A DNA stretch of 64,000 nt from Rutpela maculata (GCA_936432065.2 OW386288.2:17224706-17288705); one strand, 5' to 3'. Positions 1 through 11,390 are shown, counted from the stretch's first letter. Notes: generated by a model from the letters alone, not told the origin. Translations and numbers: made by a program.

Positions 1-372
1 ATTTGGTATTCTGGATTCAATTGATATTTTCGAAATTAATTCAGAATATTCAATCATGTAGAAGATGTTTATATATTTCCCCCATCTTTTAGGTTCTAGG
101 TTAGCAGTATTGGAAGCTAAACTTATAATTTTCTATATTTTATCAGACTATGAAGTAATACCTGTCGAAAAAAGTAATATGGTTAAAAATCCATATTTGA
201 CAGCTGCGAACAGTTTCTGGTTTGGATTTAGAAATCGAATAATTAAATAGGAGAGTGTGTTTTATTGATTTCATTACAGAAGCTTACTGAATTATTCAAA
301 TAAAAAATATAAAATTATTATGCATTTTATATATTATTGTCATTGTCATGCCTCTGGCCAGAGATGATGATT
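1..372. other. Non-coding stretch, nothing recognised
   Basis: AT-rich sequence. The only open frame is short and matches nothing I know. I see no repeat boundary before about 373. Confidence 0.4.
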
Positions 373-1057
373 AAAAACCGCTGCCTAAGGAATCACTACT
401 TCCACATCTTCCTATCCAAATCTCTTACAACGAAAATACTATATTTGCACTCCACTATGTGGAAATACTTGTTTATGGAACTTTAATAATAAATATTTGA
501 AATCGTGTACTCCAAAAACCCATAAAATGATATGCCATATCGGTGATGGGGGTGAATGAAGTGAAAAAAATTCTTGATGACTTTGGTTCTTGTACACATA
601 CTAAATCACAATATTTTTTCACTCCATTTAATAATGGGGTGGGGGTGGTAATGAGGGTGGCTAATGCCAATTTTTTTTTTGAGACCTTAGCTCCTCTTAT
701 ATTTGCCAAACACCAATTTCATCGACTCTTGCTTGCTTTACCTATTTACCCTCATTTACCCCAATTTATCCCTCAACTCTTCAACGGAATACGATCAAAA
801 TATAATCTAATCCCAGATCTCGTTAAAATACATACGTATGCCAAATTTTAAGTCAATGTCTTAAACGGTTCCAGAGTAATCGTGAACACCAAAAAGTTAT
901 AAGGCCTGCAGACAGACCGACGCGACAGACAGAATTATTTTTTGCTCTTACTGAAAATCTTGACGTTTCATGACATTTTAAGCTTCTTTGAACAATGAAA
1001 ATTTTCAAAAATTGTTTTTGCGTTAGTATAAGTACTTCCACTGGATATGGAAGTAGT
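373..1057 (-). repeat. Dispersed repeat family A, copy 1 (divergent)
   Basis: It runs from the ACCGCTGCC...CACTACTTCCAC end to an end reading CTTCCACTGGATATGGAAGTA. Between them are the hallmarks shared by all family A copies: a G-rich GGGGTGGGGGTGG stretch, a TTTACCCCAATTTA run, a block complementary to GACTTGAAATTTGG, and a short CAGACAGAC-type run. It has no open frame and no known superfamily. The CACTGGATATGGAAGTA end can form a small hairpin. It is more diverged than the copies at 57292 and 60766. Confidence 0.7.
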
Positions 1058-1141
1058 ACGCAGAAAATGGCATCACAAAGATATGAAAAATCTTTGTGTG
1101 CCGTAGACTACACGATAGAAGTAAAGCTTCTACTTGAAGCA

Positions 1142-1432
1142 TTTTTTCGAGGAAACCTACTACGCATCCATACTACTCATGGTAACCCACTGTGCATCCA
1201 ATTTTCTCGAGGAAAGCCACTGCGCATCCATAATTGTCGAGAAAACCCACTGCTCATTCATATTATTTGAAATAATCCACTGCGCATCTATATTACTCGA
1301 GAAAATCCACTGCACGTCCATACTACTTGAGGTAACCTACTGCGCATCGATAGTACTCGAGGAAAGCCACTGCGCATCCATTATACGGGGAAACCTACTG
1401 CGCATCCAGTTTACTCGAGGAAGCTCACTGCT
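1142..1432. repeat. 36-bp minisatellite
   Basis: About eight imperfect tandem units of roughly 36 bp with the core ACTCGAGGAAACCCACTGCG followed by CATCCATA. Because 36 is a multiple of three, a frame stays open and gives a spurious 12-residue repeat peptide rich in HCASI. A further unit or two continues at about 1560-1615, after a foldback insertion. Confidence 0.85.
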
Positions 1433-1558
1433 CTGTCAAAAAATCCTATTTCAAACTTATAGATAATCATTGATTACCCATAAAAAATGAATAATTTTCT
1501 ATAAGTTTGAAAAAGTTTGAAATGATTTCTATAGGTTTAAAATAGGATTTTTTGACAG
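1433..1558. repeat. Short foldback inserted in the 36-bp minisatellite
   Basis: Inverted arms of about 31 bp start CTGTCAAAAAATCCTATTT and end with the complement ...GATTTTTTGACAG. The arms differ at a few positions. The minisatellite units resume just downstream, so this looks like a small hairpin-type MITE insertion. Confidence 0.7.
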
Positions 1559-1747
1559 GGGCTCATCCATAGTACTCGAGAAAAGCAACTGCGCATCTAG
1601 AATACTCAACGAAATTTGAAAAAGTTTCTTGAATTTCGGAAATTTATTTACATTAGTGTTGTTTGTTTAAAATAATGAGTTTTATCTTAATTCTTCTAGT
1701 TTTTACGGGGCGCTCGGACACTTACGGTGGGCTCCCGTAGTAATTGC

Positions 1748-2012
1748 TAATATTTTACTATTTACAGTCACCCAAAAATGTGAATATCTATGTTTCACTG
1801 CGGATTTTTGCAATTATCTCTGTCCCCTTTGCTTCTACGTAGTAAGCAGCCATTATCATAATATTGTTTGAACAATTTTCTTCCACTGTTAATTGTTTAC
1901 AAACTGCAGCAGCTTGAAAATATTATTTTTACGGGGACTGAGATAAATGCAAAAATCTGCGTGAAGAACAAATTTTTACCATTCTGACGGCTGTAAATCG
2001 TAAAATATTCAT
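1748..2012. repeat. Foldback element, about 265 bp
   Basis: The segment from TGCTAATATTTTACTATTTA to ATCTCTGTCCCC (about 1748-1832) pairs imperfectly with GGGGACTGAGATAAATGC...GTAAAATATTCA (about 1934-2012). The loop is about 100 bp and has no open frame. It is a non-autonomous foldback; the superfamily is not clear. Confidence 0.6.
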
Positions 2013-2748
2013 GATAGATAAATATAGTTTCAACAAAAGTTGTAGCCTCTTTTATTATCTACAAAACTGGTAATACCTAATTTTAGGACAGAACTAGCAG
2101 GAAAGGAGATAATTGAGAAAAACCTATTTTCTGTCATTTTTCCAACATGGCGGTCGTAGCGGACACGACATTTTTGTGGAAAACGATTGGGGCAATCCCC
2201 TCTTGAGTATGAAAACATAAAATTCCTTGTAAGAATTATTCACGAGTATCCCTCGTTTTTTTTATCTACAAATTGTAGAGTAGCGGCAAAAAATATGTGC
2301 CTAAAGAACAGAAATGCCTTCATGCGCCTCTGGTAAGTACGACTTACCCGAACGCCAACGAACGAGTGTAATCTTATATGCCATTCAAGATTTGTAGACT
2401 ATAAATACCAATCTTGATATGCATGTACTTAACTCCTGAAACTTTCCTAACTGATCAGAGTATTTCTGGTTGCATAACTAGAAATAATTGAACCTTCGAG
2501 AGTTAGTGCCATCTATGTTTGTGTAGATTAATCAATCGTTCAAATTATTGAAAACAGCTGACGTTGACTTAACTGACAGTAACAGCTGATTTGACAAAAC
2601 CACAAATGTTTAGCTGGAATTATGAATTGGTTATGTTATCTACAGATTTTTAAACGTGGTTTATCGCCTTGTAAAGTGGGCGAAAATGTTTCGTTCTTGC
2701 TTGTGCTCTGTTAAAATAGTAATCGTTGAATTAACCAAATAATCTAGT

Positions 2749-3960
2749 ATGGCCAGTGGTGCTTGGAGGGAATTGTTTCCCTCAAAACTGAGTTTAATTA
2801 TTTTTGTGGTATATATTCTACTCTTTGTCGGTCAAGGTACGAAAACCCACAACTTCCTATATTTATTCCTATAATTAAATGTTTCAGGTATCCTTGTCAC
2901 AGCCTCACAAAAGTCAAATAACGAGTACGATTACAACATAGTGACTGTTGTATTATTAACAGAGGTTTTAAAGTTAGTCATATCTTCTGTGCTTTATTGT
3001 AGAGAGTAAGTGTTTTTGTAACTTAAACCTATGAAACAGAATCAGTTTTCAATTATTTTCAGGAACAAACCCAAAGATTTAGTAGTAGAAGTAGTAAAAA
3101 ACAAGAACGTGTTGGGACTCTATTTCGTACCTGCTTTTCTATATTGTTTGTACAATAATTTAGCCTTTATCAATTTGTCTTCATTTGACCCCACGACTTA
3201 TTATTTGCTGCTGCAGTTCCGTGTGGTCGTTACGGGTATCCTTTTCCAGGTAAGAAATGGTACAATTTTTTGTGATCCCGACTCATTTTAAAGCTCTTAT
3301 TCGTTTTAGGTTATTTTTAAGAAAGTTTTAAGCAGAAAACAATGGTTATCATTGATTATATTAACGTTTGGTTGCATGCTGAAGCAGATCAATTTCACCC
3401 AAGCTGACACACAACCAGAACCGCATAGCAAGTCAGCATCATTAGGCTTGGGATTAAATGCCATTTTTATACTAGTTCAGATTGTTTGCTCGTGTCTAGC
3501 AGGTGTTTACAATGAACGTCTTTTGAAAAAACAAGGCGCAGATATAAATATTTTTGTACAAAATGTATTCATGTACTTAGACTCCATTGTCTGTAACGTA
3601 GTGTTGTTGATGATCAATGGAAATTTGGTCGATGCTTTCATCTACGAGAATATCATTAAAGTATTTCACTACAAAGTATTAGTTGTTATGTTAAATAATG
3701 CTGCGATAGGGATCGTGACAAGTTTCTTTTTGAAAACGCTTAACTCAATCCTCAAAACCTTTGCCAGTGCTCTAGAGCTAGTCTTGACAGCAGTTTTAAG
3801 TTATTTATTTTTTAGTATTCCAATTTATTTGAATACCATGCTCGCCATCGGTACTGTAATGTTTGCCATATACTTGTATTCTCAAAATCCTGTTCAGAAC
3901 CCACCGACACCTCCTAGCCACAAATCGGAGGAGCGGCAAGCAATGATGGAGGAAGTGTGA
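2749..3960 (+). CDS. senju: Nucleotide-sugar transporter, SLC35A family, senju-like
   Basis: Four exons (2749-2836, 2888-3005, 3063-3249, 3310-3960) join in frame at GT/AG sites to give 347 aa ending at TGA. The protein is a multi-pass membrane protein starting MASGAWRELFPSKLS. It carries SLC35A-type blocks: VTASQ..N.YDYN..TVVLLTEVLKL near residues 33-60, FDPTTYYLLLQFRVVVTG in the middle, then GVYNERLLKKQ and GIVTSFFLKTLNSILK in the C half. The tail is short and polar. SLC35A members move UDP-sugars from cytosol into the Golgi or ER; Drosophila senju is described as a Golgi UDP-galactose transporter. The ATG was chosen because it opens directly onto the first membrane segment and the phase holds through three introns. 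Nuclease-type element 1 begins 73 bp after the stop. The exact SLC35A subtype is less certain than the family. Confidence 0.88.
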
Positions 3961-4032
3961 TATTAGTAGTAACTTAATTTCATAAATTCATTTTAATTTC
4001 CAAAGAGCGGCATTAGAATTTGCTTTTTCTAA

Positions 4033-6429
4033 TAATCCACTGCATTTAGGATTTTTCTTCAGACCAATTCATACAAAAGCAAATGTTGGTTTTCCAGGTA
4101 GGTTCGGGTGCCCTTAATAAGGTCTCAAAAGTCCCCGAAGTGGGAGTGTAAGGATAAAATTTGACAACGCTGTAAAGGGCTAAAATCGTGCTCGGAAATG
4201 AATTTTTCGAGATATCTCGGTTTTCATTGCCTCTACGACAAAAATACATTAGGCAAAAAAGAAAGCTATGAAAATTCTCTATAAAAAAGATAGGTCTTTT
4301 TTTCGTATACGCAATAGTTTTCTTGAAAATCTTGCATTGAATTTGAACTTATGGGATATTATGGATAATTTAAGTACTCTATTCCACACCACCCTTAAGG
4401 TTGAGTCCTAGGCGCGTTTTTTTATGTGGTATCCCCGGTAGGCCTAATCCACGACTGTCATACTTATTAAAATGTTGTCAAATTAATAATTTCCTTCTTA
4501 TCCATTTTCTCCTTCTATAAATTCATCGATTCATTCAAGGAAATCCGAGTCAATCTGAGAACTTTCAGTCTCTACTTCAGTGACGGCTTCTATTTCTGAC
4601 GAGTTTTCAATCGGTTCAGCATTCAAGCAAGATTTTCCATGGCAGTTGCCGCAAACTGGTGAGCAATTAAGTCCCAACTTCCGACAGCCACACAATGGTC
4701 CACAACCTTTCGTACAGTTGCAGAAAATCATCTTCAAAAGGCAATCAGGCGTGGGAAGTTGGGATGTTGTTTTTGATCACAGTATGGTATCTTTCAACAT
4801 CCATCCCCACTCTTTAGGATTCAATACATTACCCAACCATTTCTGTACTTGAAAATAAACACGAAATAGATGCTGTTGAGCTGCGTCATGAGTGGGTGGT
4901 AATGAATTCAATTTCACTGGTTTGCTTTTGCTCACAGCTTTAATAAAGCAAGAATACCAATAGTTATCGATGGAAACTTCTTTAACTGGAGCGTTATATA
5001 TTGCGAGGAAAAATTTTATCCCATTGGAAGTAACTATGTCAGGAGAAGTACCAGTCTTGCTGAAAACTTCAGCTACAAGTTTCAAGTCCTGCCGTTTTTT
5101 CATCACTTTCAAAACTGCAGTCTTGCCTTTATTAAACAGAGCAGATGTAGTGTCACACCCAGAGAATGCGTGCAGAAACAATATGTGATCTCGAATATCT
5201 TTATGGTGATCAAAGCTTCGTGAAGAATACATTTTTCGTTGGACCTTCCCTCTGCCTGGTTTGAGGAGAAAAATTTCTTTATTAATAGGTGTACGAGCAG
5301 TTAAAATTATAAGAAGATCCACATCTTCCCCAACCACAACCGTAGTATTTTTACATGATTCCTCAAGCGCTGTTTCGACTATCAAAATGTCAGCATCATC
5401 TTCAACATGTCTAACAAATATAATTATTTGCCTCAAACTTTTCTGTCAACATCGAAATCAATCTGGTTTTATTTTTATTATTGGAAAGGAGCTTCTCTTG
5501 GCTTACAGTTGCAACCATCTGCTCATCAAAATAAATGTCAACAGATGAATCTTTCGAGGACCGGCGAAGCTGCTCCATAGCCTTCACACTGTTGCTAATA
5601 TTTTCATAACCATCAAAAACAATAATAGAGTTCGAGCCAAAATGATTTTGCACATAATTAACATATGCTTGGCAAATAACACCGTAGGTTTCATGTTGAT
5701 GCCATATAACTCGGTGCAAGAGAAATCCCCCATCAACGATATATGTGGCATTTTGGAGATCTGGTTCAGATTCAGATGGCTGGAAATTGTCATAGAAAGT
5801 TGACTTGTTCATCTTGAGCATACCAACTTCGTCAAAGAGTGACACCGAATACGGAGCTAATTCATACTCCAAGTAGGTGCGAAACTCTTCATTTGTTCTC
5901 TTCATGACAGTAATCCTTTGAAACAACAATAATGGATCAATGGTCATTGTGGTATCATGGACTTTAACATTGCTATTGACAGTTAATAGTGGAAGCACTC
6001 TATCTGCACGTGAGAATTTAATATCACAGAAATTGTTGCCAATTTTTTTCTCCATTGCAGCAGTTCCAATCCTATGAGCATCATGATTTTTTGATTTTAG
6101 GTATGACTTACTGGAATTTTTCAAGAAAACTATTGCGTATATGAAAAAAAAAAACCCTCTATCTTTTTTATAAAGAATTTCCATAGTTTCCTTTTTGGCC
6201 TAATGTATTTTTGTCGTAGAGGCAATGAAAACCGAGATATCTCGAAAAATTCATTTCCGAGCACGATTTTAGCCCTTTACAGCATTGCCAAATTTTATCC
6301 TTACACTCCCACTTCGGGGACTTTTGAGACCTTATCAAGGACACCCGAACCTATCTGGAAAACCACCATTTGCGTTTGTATGAATTGGTCTGAAGAAGCG
6401 GCTCATTTTTCACTAAATGCAGTGGATTA
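4033..6429 (-). mobile_element. TIR transposon with nuclease-like gene, element 1
   Basis: 2397 bp. Inverted repeats of about 300 bp (4033-4330 and 6117-6429) begin TAATCCACTGCATTTAG and are highly similar over their length. Both ends are flanked by the direct repeat TAA (4030-4032 and 6430-6432), a 3-bp target duplication. The interior carries one decayed gene on the minus strand. It lies directly behind senju, probably in its 3' untranslated region. The open frames inside the two inverted repeats are mirror images of each other and are not a gene. Confidence 0.88.
4531..6184 (-). pseudogene. FEN1/XPG-like PIN nuclease with CXC tail, copy 1 (best preserved)
   Basis: The order of motifs is that of a FEN1/XPG-type PIN nuclease: VDGG (Asp151) and VFDGY (Asp191) in the first frame, then VEDDADILIVETAL and VVVGEDVDLLI in the next. 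FLHAFSGCDTTSALFNKGK, LPPTHDAAQQH and PKEWGW follow. The C-terminal tail is cysteine-rich (CNCTKGCGPLCGCRKLGLNC, then SPVCGNCHGKSC) and resembles a CXC-type zinc-binding array. Two lesions break it. A one-base frameshift lies near 5411-5436, between NNYI and RHVEDDAD. An in-frame TGA at about 4777 separates the EWGW block from the cysteine tail. The start at 6184 lies inside the right inverted repeat and may not be the real one. The family is common but uncharacterised in animal genomes. The nuclease call is my reading of the acidic motifs. Confidence 0.75.
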
Positions 6430-6607
6430 TAATGTTGCCAGATACAGGCACTTGTGTTCTTAAAAATTTTTTTTTGTTTAATCAATTTTAACTTGAGCTG
6501 ATAAAGAAAAGGAAAAACTAGGAAAATTGTTATCTTATCTCAGTTCAGATTTATTATTAAGTTTATTTATGTTTAGTTAAGTATATAATATCAAAAAATT
6601 TCGTAAT

Positions 6608-6613
6608 AATAAA
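6608..6613 (+). promoter_or_regulatory. Candidate poly(A) signal for senju
   Basis: An AATAAA sits downstream of element 1. No canonical AATAAA occurs between the senju stop (3960) and the element (4033). If used, the transcript would carry the whole element in its 3' UTR. Speculative without RNA data. Confidence 0.3.
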
Positions 6614-7405
6614 ACACTTTTTCAAGTGGTGTGTTTTGCTGTTATTCTTATTCACTAATAACTATTACTAAAGTGTCAGCTTCTAAAGTCTGAATTAAGT
6701 AATATACAGGGTCCGCCACTTAAAACTCCCCAGATTCGTAACTTCCTTATTTTTTAAGCTACGACCATGTTCGGCACATCAAATTGTAGATATTTTTAAG
6801 GCCTTTAAATATGCATACAGAGTGATTTAAAAAAAAAATTTGAAAAAATTGTTAAGAAAGGAAACTTAATTTCTTTGAATATTTTTTTACCTCACCTTGT
6901 TAATGTTTTCTTATGAAGGTTTTAATTAGCTTCAATCTACGTTTAAAAAAAAACAAATTTTTTAATAAAAATTTTGCAATTTCCTATTTAGTACATTTTA
7001 ATAAAGTTTGTTTTTAAAAAGATTTATTTCTTTTGTTTCTTGTTGCTGTTTTGTTACGTTGAGGATTGTTTGTGATATGTCTTTAATAGGGATTGCAATT
7101 TACCGGAAGTTTTAATAACCGGTAAATCGGTAAATAAAAATGTAAATAACCGGTTAACCGGTATTTACCGGTAATTTTTAGAATGAACGATTAGGGTGGC
7201 GAAAATGGCAATTGTCTTTTTTCATGTACAAAATTATCTAAATTTAACAAAAAACATTTTTTTATACGTATAATTAATATAATTAGGCTTTGAGAAACAT
7301 ATTTTTTCCAAATTGAAATTCGCTTACAGTCGATTGAAAAAATTATACAGTTTTGCGAAAGACATATCTAGAGAGTGTAAATCAAAATTTTGAGGTTCAC
7401 TCGTA

Positions 7406-7798
7406 TTATCTTTAGTAGATTATGGTGATGTTGTATACGGAAAGTTATTATCGGCGACAGCAAAAAAGAAAATTCAAAAACTTCAAAATTCATGTAAGCG
7501 TCATATTTACAGTATCCCATATAGACAACATATATCACCACATCTAAATAAACATAGCATATTAAATATGGAAAACCGCAGACGTTTACACATGCTCACA
7601 CTTATTTGGCGAATAATTCATAATGACGAACCTCAGTTCTTAAGAAATAAGTTAATTTCACGAGACCACTTGCATACAAGATACATACAAAATTTTTTGG
7701 TGCCTCAGCATGAAACTGCGATTTTTCAAAGATCATTTACGTATTTTGCATCTCATCTTTGGAATGAACTTCCAAATGAATATAAACAATATAAATAA
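7406..7798 (+). pseudogene. C-terminal fragment of a non-LTR reverse transcriptase
   Basis: One open frame from LSLVDYGDVVYG through RRRLHMLTLIWRII and RDHLHTRY to SFTYFASHLWNELP. This is the thumb and tail pattern of CR1/Jockey-like non-LTR elements: a SxxDYGxxxxG motif, then a P..L..R..R block and a LWNxLP block. The catalytic palm is missing. An ATT-rich microsatellite tail near 8219-8241 could be the 3' end of this insertion. It lies wholly inside the hAT element, so it inserted later. Confidence 0.75.
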
Positions 7799-8406
7799 AA
7801 AATTTTTTTTATTAAAGTTGTTAAAAATTACATTTTGGCTGATCAGAAGCAGGAGACTTGATGCTGCGTTGTGAATGCGCGTCTATTTCTTTTTCTTTTT
7901 CCGATATAATTTTATTTACTTTTAACCTTTTTGCTTCGCTTCGCGGGATCTGCCCGTTCCCCTTGTCTGCTCGCATGTCTGAGTGCTGCTGTTGTTATTA
8001 TTGTTATTATTATTATAAAATATAACATTTGTTATATTATTACAATTCATTACTGAATATTAACAAATAAAATAATTATTTTTTTTTTGAAATTTTAGAT
8101 TTATATGTATTAATATTTTTTTATAATCTTAGATTTAGGTTATTTGTATTTAGGCAAATGGAAGAAGAGCTCTACAGTTCAATTTGTACCATTTTTACTT
8201 TGAGTAAAATAAATGTATTGTTATTATTATTATTATTATAATGAACAAACAAAAGGTTTTTTTATCAAAAGGAAAAAATGTAAATGAAATAAATTTAAAT
8301 AAATAATTATTCTGTAAATAACAAACATAAACTCAAATAGGGCATTTACTGAATAGGTACCTAATCTAAAAATACAATATTTTTTAAAAATAGCCCGTTA
8401 AAAGGG

Positions 8407-8589
8407 CTAGTTTTTCAAAGCTGTATCTGTTAGTAGTCTGATATTTGTAAATAGAATACCACCAACTGAAAATGCCCTTCCTCTATCGATATTGGTAGGT
8501 CGATAAGTTAATAAGAATTGGTAATAACATTCTTCTAAATGTTTTCCACGGATAGTTGAGGCAGTGAAATATTCAATTTCCTGTCGCAA
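8407..8589 (-). pseudogene. hAT transposase dimerisation-region fragment
   Basis: Contains RGRAFSVGGILFTNIR followed by a leucine-rich end. It matches the hAT C-terminal dimerisation signature (ERxFSxxGxIxTxxRxxL). Only about 60 residues remain. It fits the 8-bp duplication that independently marks the element as hAT. Confidence 0.65.
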
Positions 8590-9268
8590 AATATTGTCAA
8601 TGTCTCTCTTACTTGTATTTCTTAGGGCTTGGTGTTTTGGTTTTACTTTTTATAATATTACTTATTTATTGCTAAAAGTGCTCAGTGTTGGGACAGTCAG
8701 TCTATATTTAGTGAATACTAGTCACTGACAAAAATAGAAACGTTGAATACGTGACATATCGTAAGTTCAGAATTTACCGAAATAACCGGTAAAAAATTAA
8801 AATAACCGGTAATTATCGTCACGTGTTTTTTGTCCTGTTTACCGGTTAACCGGTTAACCGGTTAATCGGTAATGCAATCCCTAGTCTTTAACAAATTAAA
8901 CATAAAATTATTATTTACATTTTTTTCAGTTATTTTAAAAAAAATCAGTTTGGAATCGGAAGGAGTGCTTTTAATTTCTTTCTCTAAAACCAAAAAGAAT
9001 TTCGAATGACGTAATAACATAAATTGAAGCTAATTAAAACCTTTATAAGAAAACATTAACACAGTTCATGTACAGGGTGAGGGTAAAAAATATTCAAGGA
9101 AATTAATTTTTCTTTCGTAATAATTTTTTCAAACAATTTTTTTTAAATCACTCTGTATGCATATTTAAAGGCCTTAAGAATATCTACAATTCGATGTGCC
9201 GAACATGGTCGTAGCTTAAAAAATAAGGAAGTTACGAGTCTGGGGAGTTTTAAGTGGCGGACCCTGTA

Positions 9269-9570
9269 TACTGACAAATATATAATATAGCAAATTGTAA
9301 ATTAAATAAATAAATGCAGTAGAGGTAAAATACAGTTTGACCTTGAAAAAAACACATGATTCATCAAAATGTTAATAATACCATGAGGAAACATGCTATT
9401 TTATACCTACTCAAAATCAATCTGGGGCAAATGTTCGCCATGTTACAAAGTAGCGGCCAAAAATAAGTTTTTCTGATTTTTCTCGGTAAACGCTGATCCG
9501 GCAAGAAACACTTCAGTAAATTAAAGTAAGTACTTTCAATTTCTCTACAAAAAAGTTCTTTTAACTTTAC
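9269..9570. other. Unassigned sequence between repeats
   Basis: No supported gene. A minus-strand frame crosses into the family A repeat and is probably chance. Confidence 0.35.
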
Positions 9571-10258
9571 TTTTACTTCCACATCCAGGAAGTATAGTAA
9601 CGACAAAAAAATTTTTAAAAATTTTTATTGTTCAAATAGGCTTAAAATGTCATGAAACGTCGAGATTTTAAGTTTGAGCGAAAAAAAAATGTCTGTCTGT
9701 CTGTCGGTCTGTCTGTAACTTTTTTTTGTGCGCACGTTTACTCTGGAACCGTTTGAGATATTGACTTGAAATTTGGTACACATATGTACTTTAACGAGAT
9801 CTAGAACTAGATTATATTTTCATCTTGTTCCGTCGAAGGGTTGGAGGGTAAATTGGGGTAAATGGGTAAATCAAGCAGGTAAGACTCCATAAAATTGGTA
9901 TTTAGTATATACAAGAAAAGCTAAGGTCTCAAAAATAATTTTGGCATTAGCCACCCCCCATTACCAACCCCCACCCCCTTATTAAAGGGGATGAAAAAAA
10001 ATTATGATTTAGTGTATGTACAAGAACCAGAAACCTCAAAACATTTTTTTACTTCATCCACTACCACCCCCCTATCACAATCCCCACCTCACTACCGATG
10101 TGGGGTATCGTTTTATGGGTTTTTGGGGTAGAGGATTTCAAATACATATTATTAAAGTTCCATAAACAATTATTTCCACATACAAAGTTTTTTCGTTGTG
10201 AGTGACTTGGATAGAGAATAGGATGTGGAAGTAGTGATTCCTTGGGAAGCGGTTTTTC
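9571..10258 (+). repeat. Dispersed repeat family A, copy 2
   Basis: Starts ACTTCCACATCCAGGAAGTA, then ATAGTAACGAC. Next come the CATGAAACGTCGAGATTTTA block, a GTCTGTCTGTCGGTCTGTCT run, GGAACCGTTTGAGATATTGA, GGGTTGGAGGGTAAATTGGG and CCACTACCACCCCC. It ends ATGTGGAAGTAGTG...CTTGGGAAGCGGTTTTT. Orientation is opposite to copies 1, 7 and 8. No open frame is conserved between copies. Confidence 0.8.
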
Positions 10259-10312
10259 TCATAGAGCTAATCATTAAAAAGTATATACTATATCAAATAT
10301 TATTATAAAAAC

Positions 10313-11390
10313 CACTGCCCAAGAAATCACTAGTTCCACATCCAGATTTTCTATCAAAGTCTCTCACAATGAAAAAAAAAATTGATATTATATTTGCACT
10401 CTACTATGTGGAAATTATTTACGGAACTTTAATAATATAACAAATATTGTTCAAATAGGCCTAGAATGTCATGAAACGTCGAGATTTCAAGTTTTAGCAA
10501 AAAAGATACTGTCTAACTTTTTTTGTGCGTACGATTACTCTGGAACCGTTTAAGACATTGACTTGAAATTTGGTACACATATGTACTTTAACGAGAACTG
10601 GAACTAGATTATATTTTCATCTTATTCCGTTGAAGGGTTGGAGGGTAAATTGGGGTAATGGGAGTAAATAGATAAATAAAGCAGGTAAGAGTTCATATAA
10701 TTGGTATTTAATAGTTTGATGTTTTTGTGTTATCGACGGGTTTAAGTAAATATCTCTTATATCTACTTGTAGAGTTCACTAGCATAGGGTCAATGTCTTT
10801 TCGACTTATTTTCCTATTTTTGTAGTGTGATTTTATTATAACCAAAAAGTCACTTGTACCCTCTTCAGCTTTGCTGTCAATAGTGCCAATCCCAAGTCTG
10901 ATAAATGGGGAGGGGAAGTGATATGGTTGTACCTCGTTACGTCAAATTGGTTAAAGTCATTGGCAGCGCATTTCTACAAGAAAATAAGGTATTTTTTTTT
11001 GGTCATATTCTTTTAATTCGGTGGGGACAACCTCTACTGATAAATTTTCCGCATGTCATGCTAAATCACCCTGTATATAAGAGAAGCTATAAGGTCTAAA
11101 AAGTCTAAAAAAATTTTTTGGCATTACCCCATTATTACAGGGGATGAAAAAAAATTGTGATTTAGTGAGTGTACAAGAACCAAAAACCTCAACCCACTAC
11201 CACCCCCATCCCACTACCGATGTGGGATTTCGTTTTATGGGTTTTTGGGATAGACGATTTCAAATATTATATTATTAAAGTTCCATAAAAAAATTTTCCC
11301 ACATACAAAATTTTTTCGTTGTGAGAGACTTGGATGGAAAATCTGGACGTGGAAGTAGTGATTCCTTGGACAACGGTTTTCTTTGTGGAC
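10313..11390. repeat. Dispersed repeat family A, copy 3 (rearranged)
   Basis: Begins in one orientation (CCACTGCCCAAGAAATCAC), switches at about 10440 to the other (CAAATAGGCCTAGAATGTCA) and continues to 10710. About 370 bp of unrelated sequence follow before it resumes near 11095 and ends GGACGTGGAAGTAGTG...ACGGTTTT at about 11390. It looks like an inverted, interrupted double copy. Confidence 0.65.

Larger units (their letters stand above)
7087..8883. mobile_element. hAT element nested in the TA MITE
   Basis: Starts TAGGGATTGCAATTTACCGG and ends ...CGGTAATGCAATCCCTA. Both sides are flanked by a perfect 8-bp duplication, GTCTTTAA (7079-7086 and 8884-8891). The subterminal regions are dense in ACCGGTTAACCGGT motifs. 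It keeps a hAT C-terminal fragment on the minus strand (8407-8589) and a reverse-transcriptase fragment on the plus strand. Confidence 0.9.
6705..9268. mobile_element. TA-flanked MITE (Tc1/mariner type), split by a hAT element
   Basis: The ends read TACAGGGTCCGCCACTTAAA and its complement ...GGCGGACCCTGTA, with TA at both boundaries. Subterminal blocks also pair, for example CATGTTCGGCACATCAAATT with its complement near 9190. Taking out the hAT insertion leaves about 760 bp, close to the uninterrupted relative at 14298-15018. No transposase is present, so it is non-autonomous. The mariner assignment rests on the TA duplication only. Confidence 0.85.

Noticed and set aside
1134..1466. 110-codon frame with HCASI repeats
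   Set aside because: Product of the 36-bp minisatellite; there is no start context, domain or splice support.
4046..4249. MYFCRRGNENRDIS frame, and its twin at 6203-6463
   Set aside because: The two are near-identical because they lie in the two inverted repeats of element 1. They are terminal sequence, not a gene pair.
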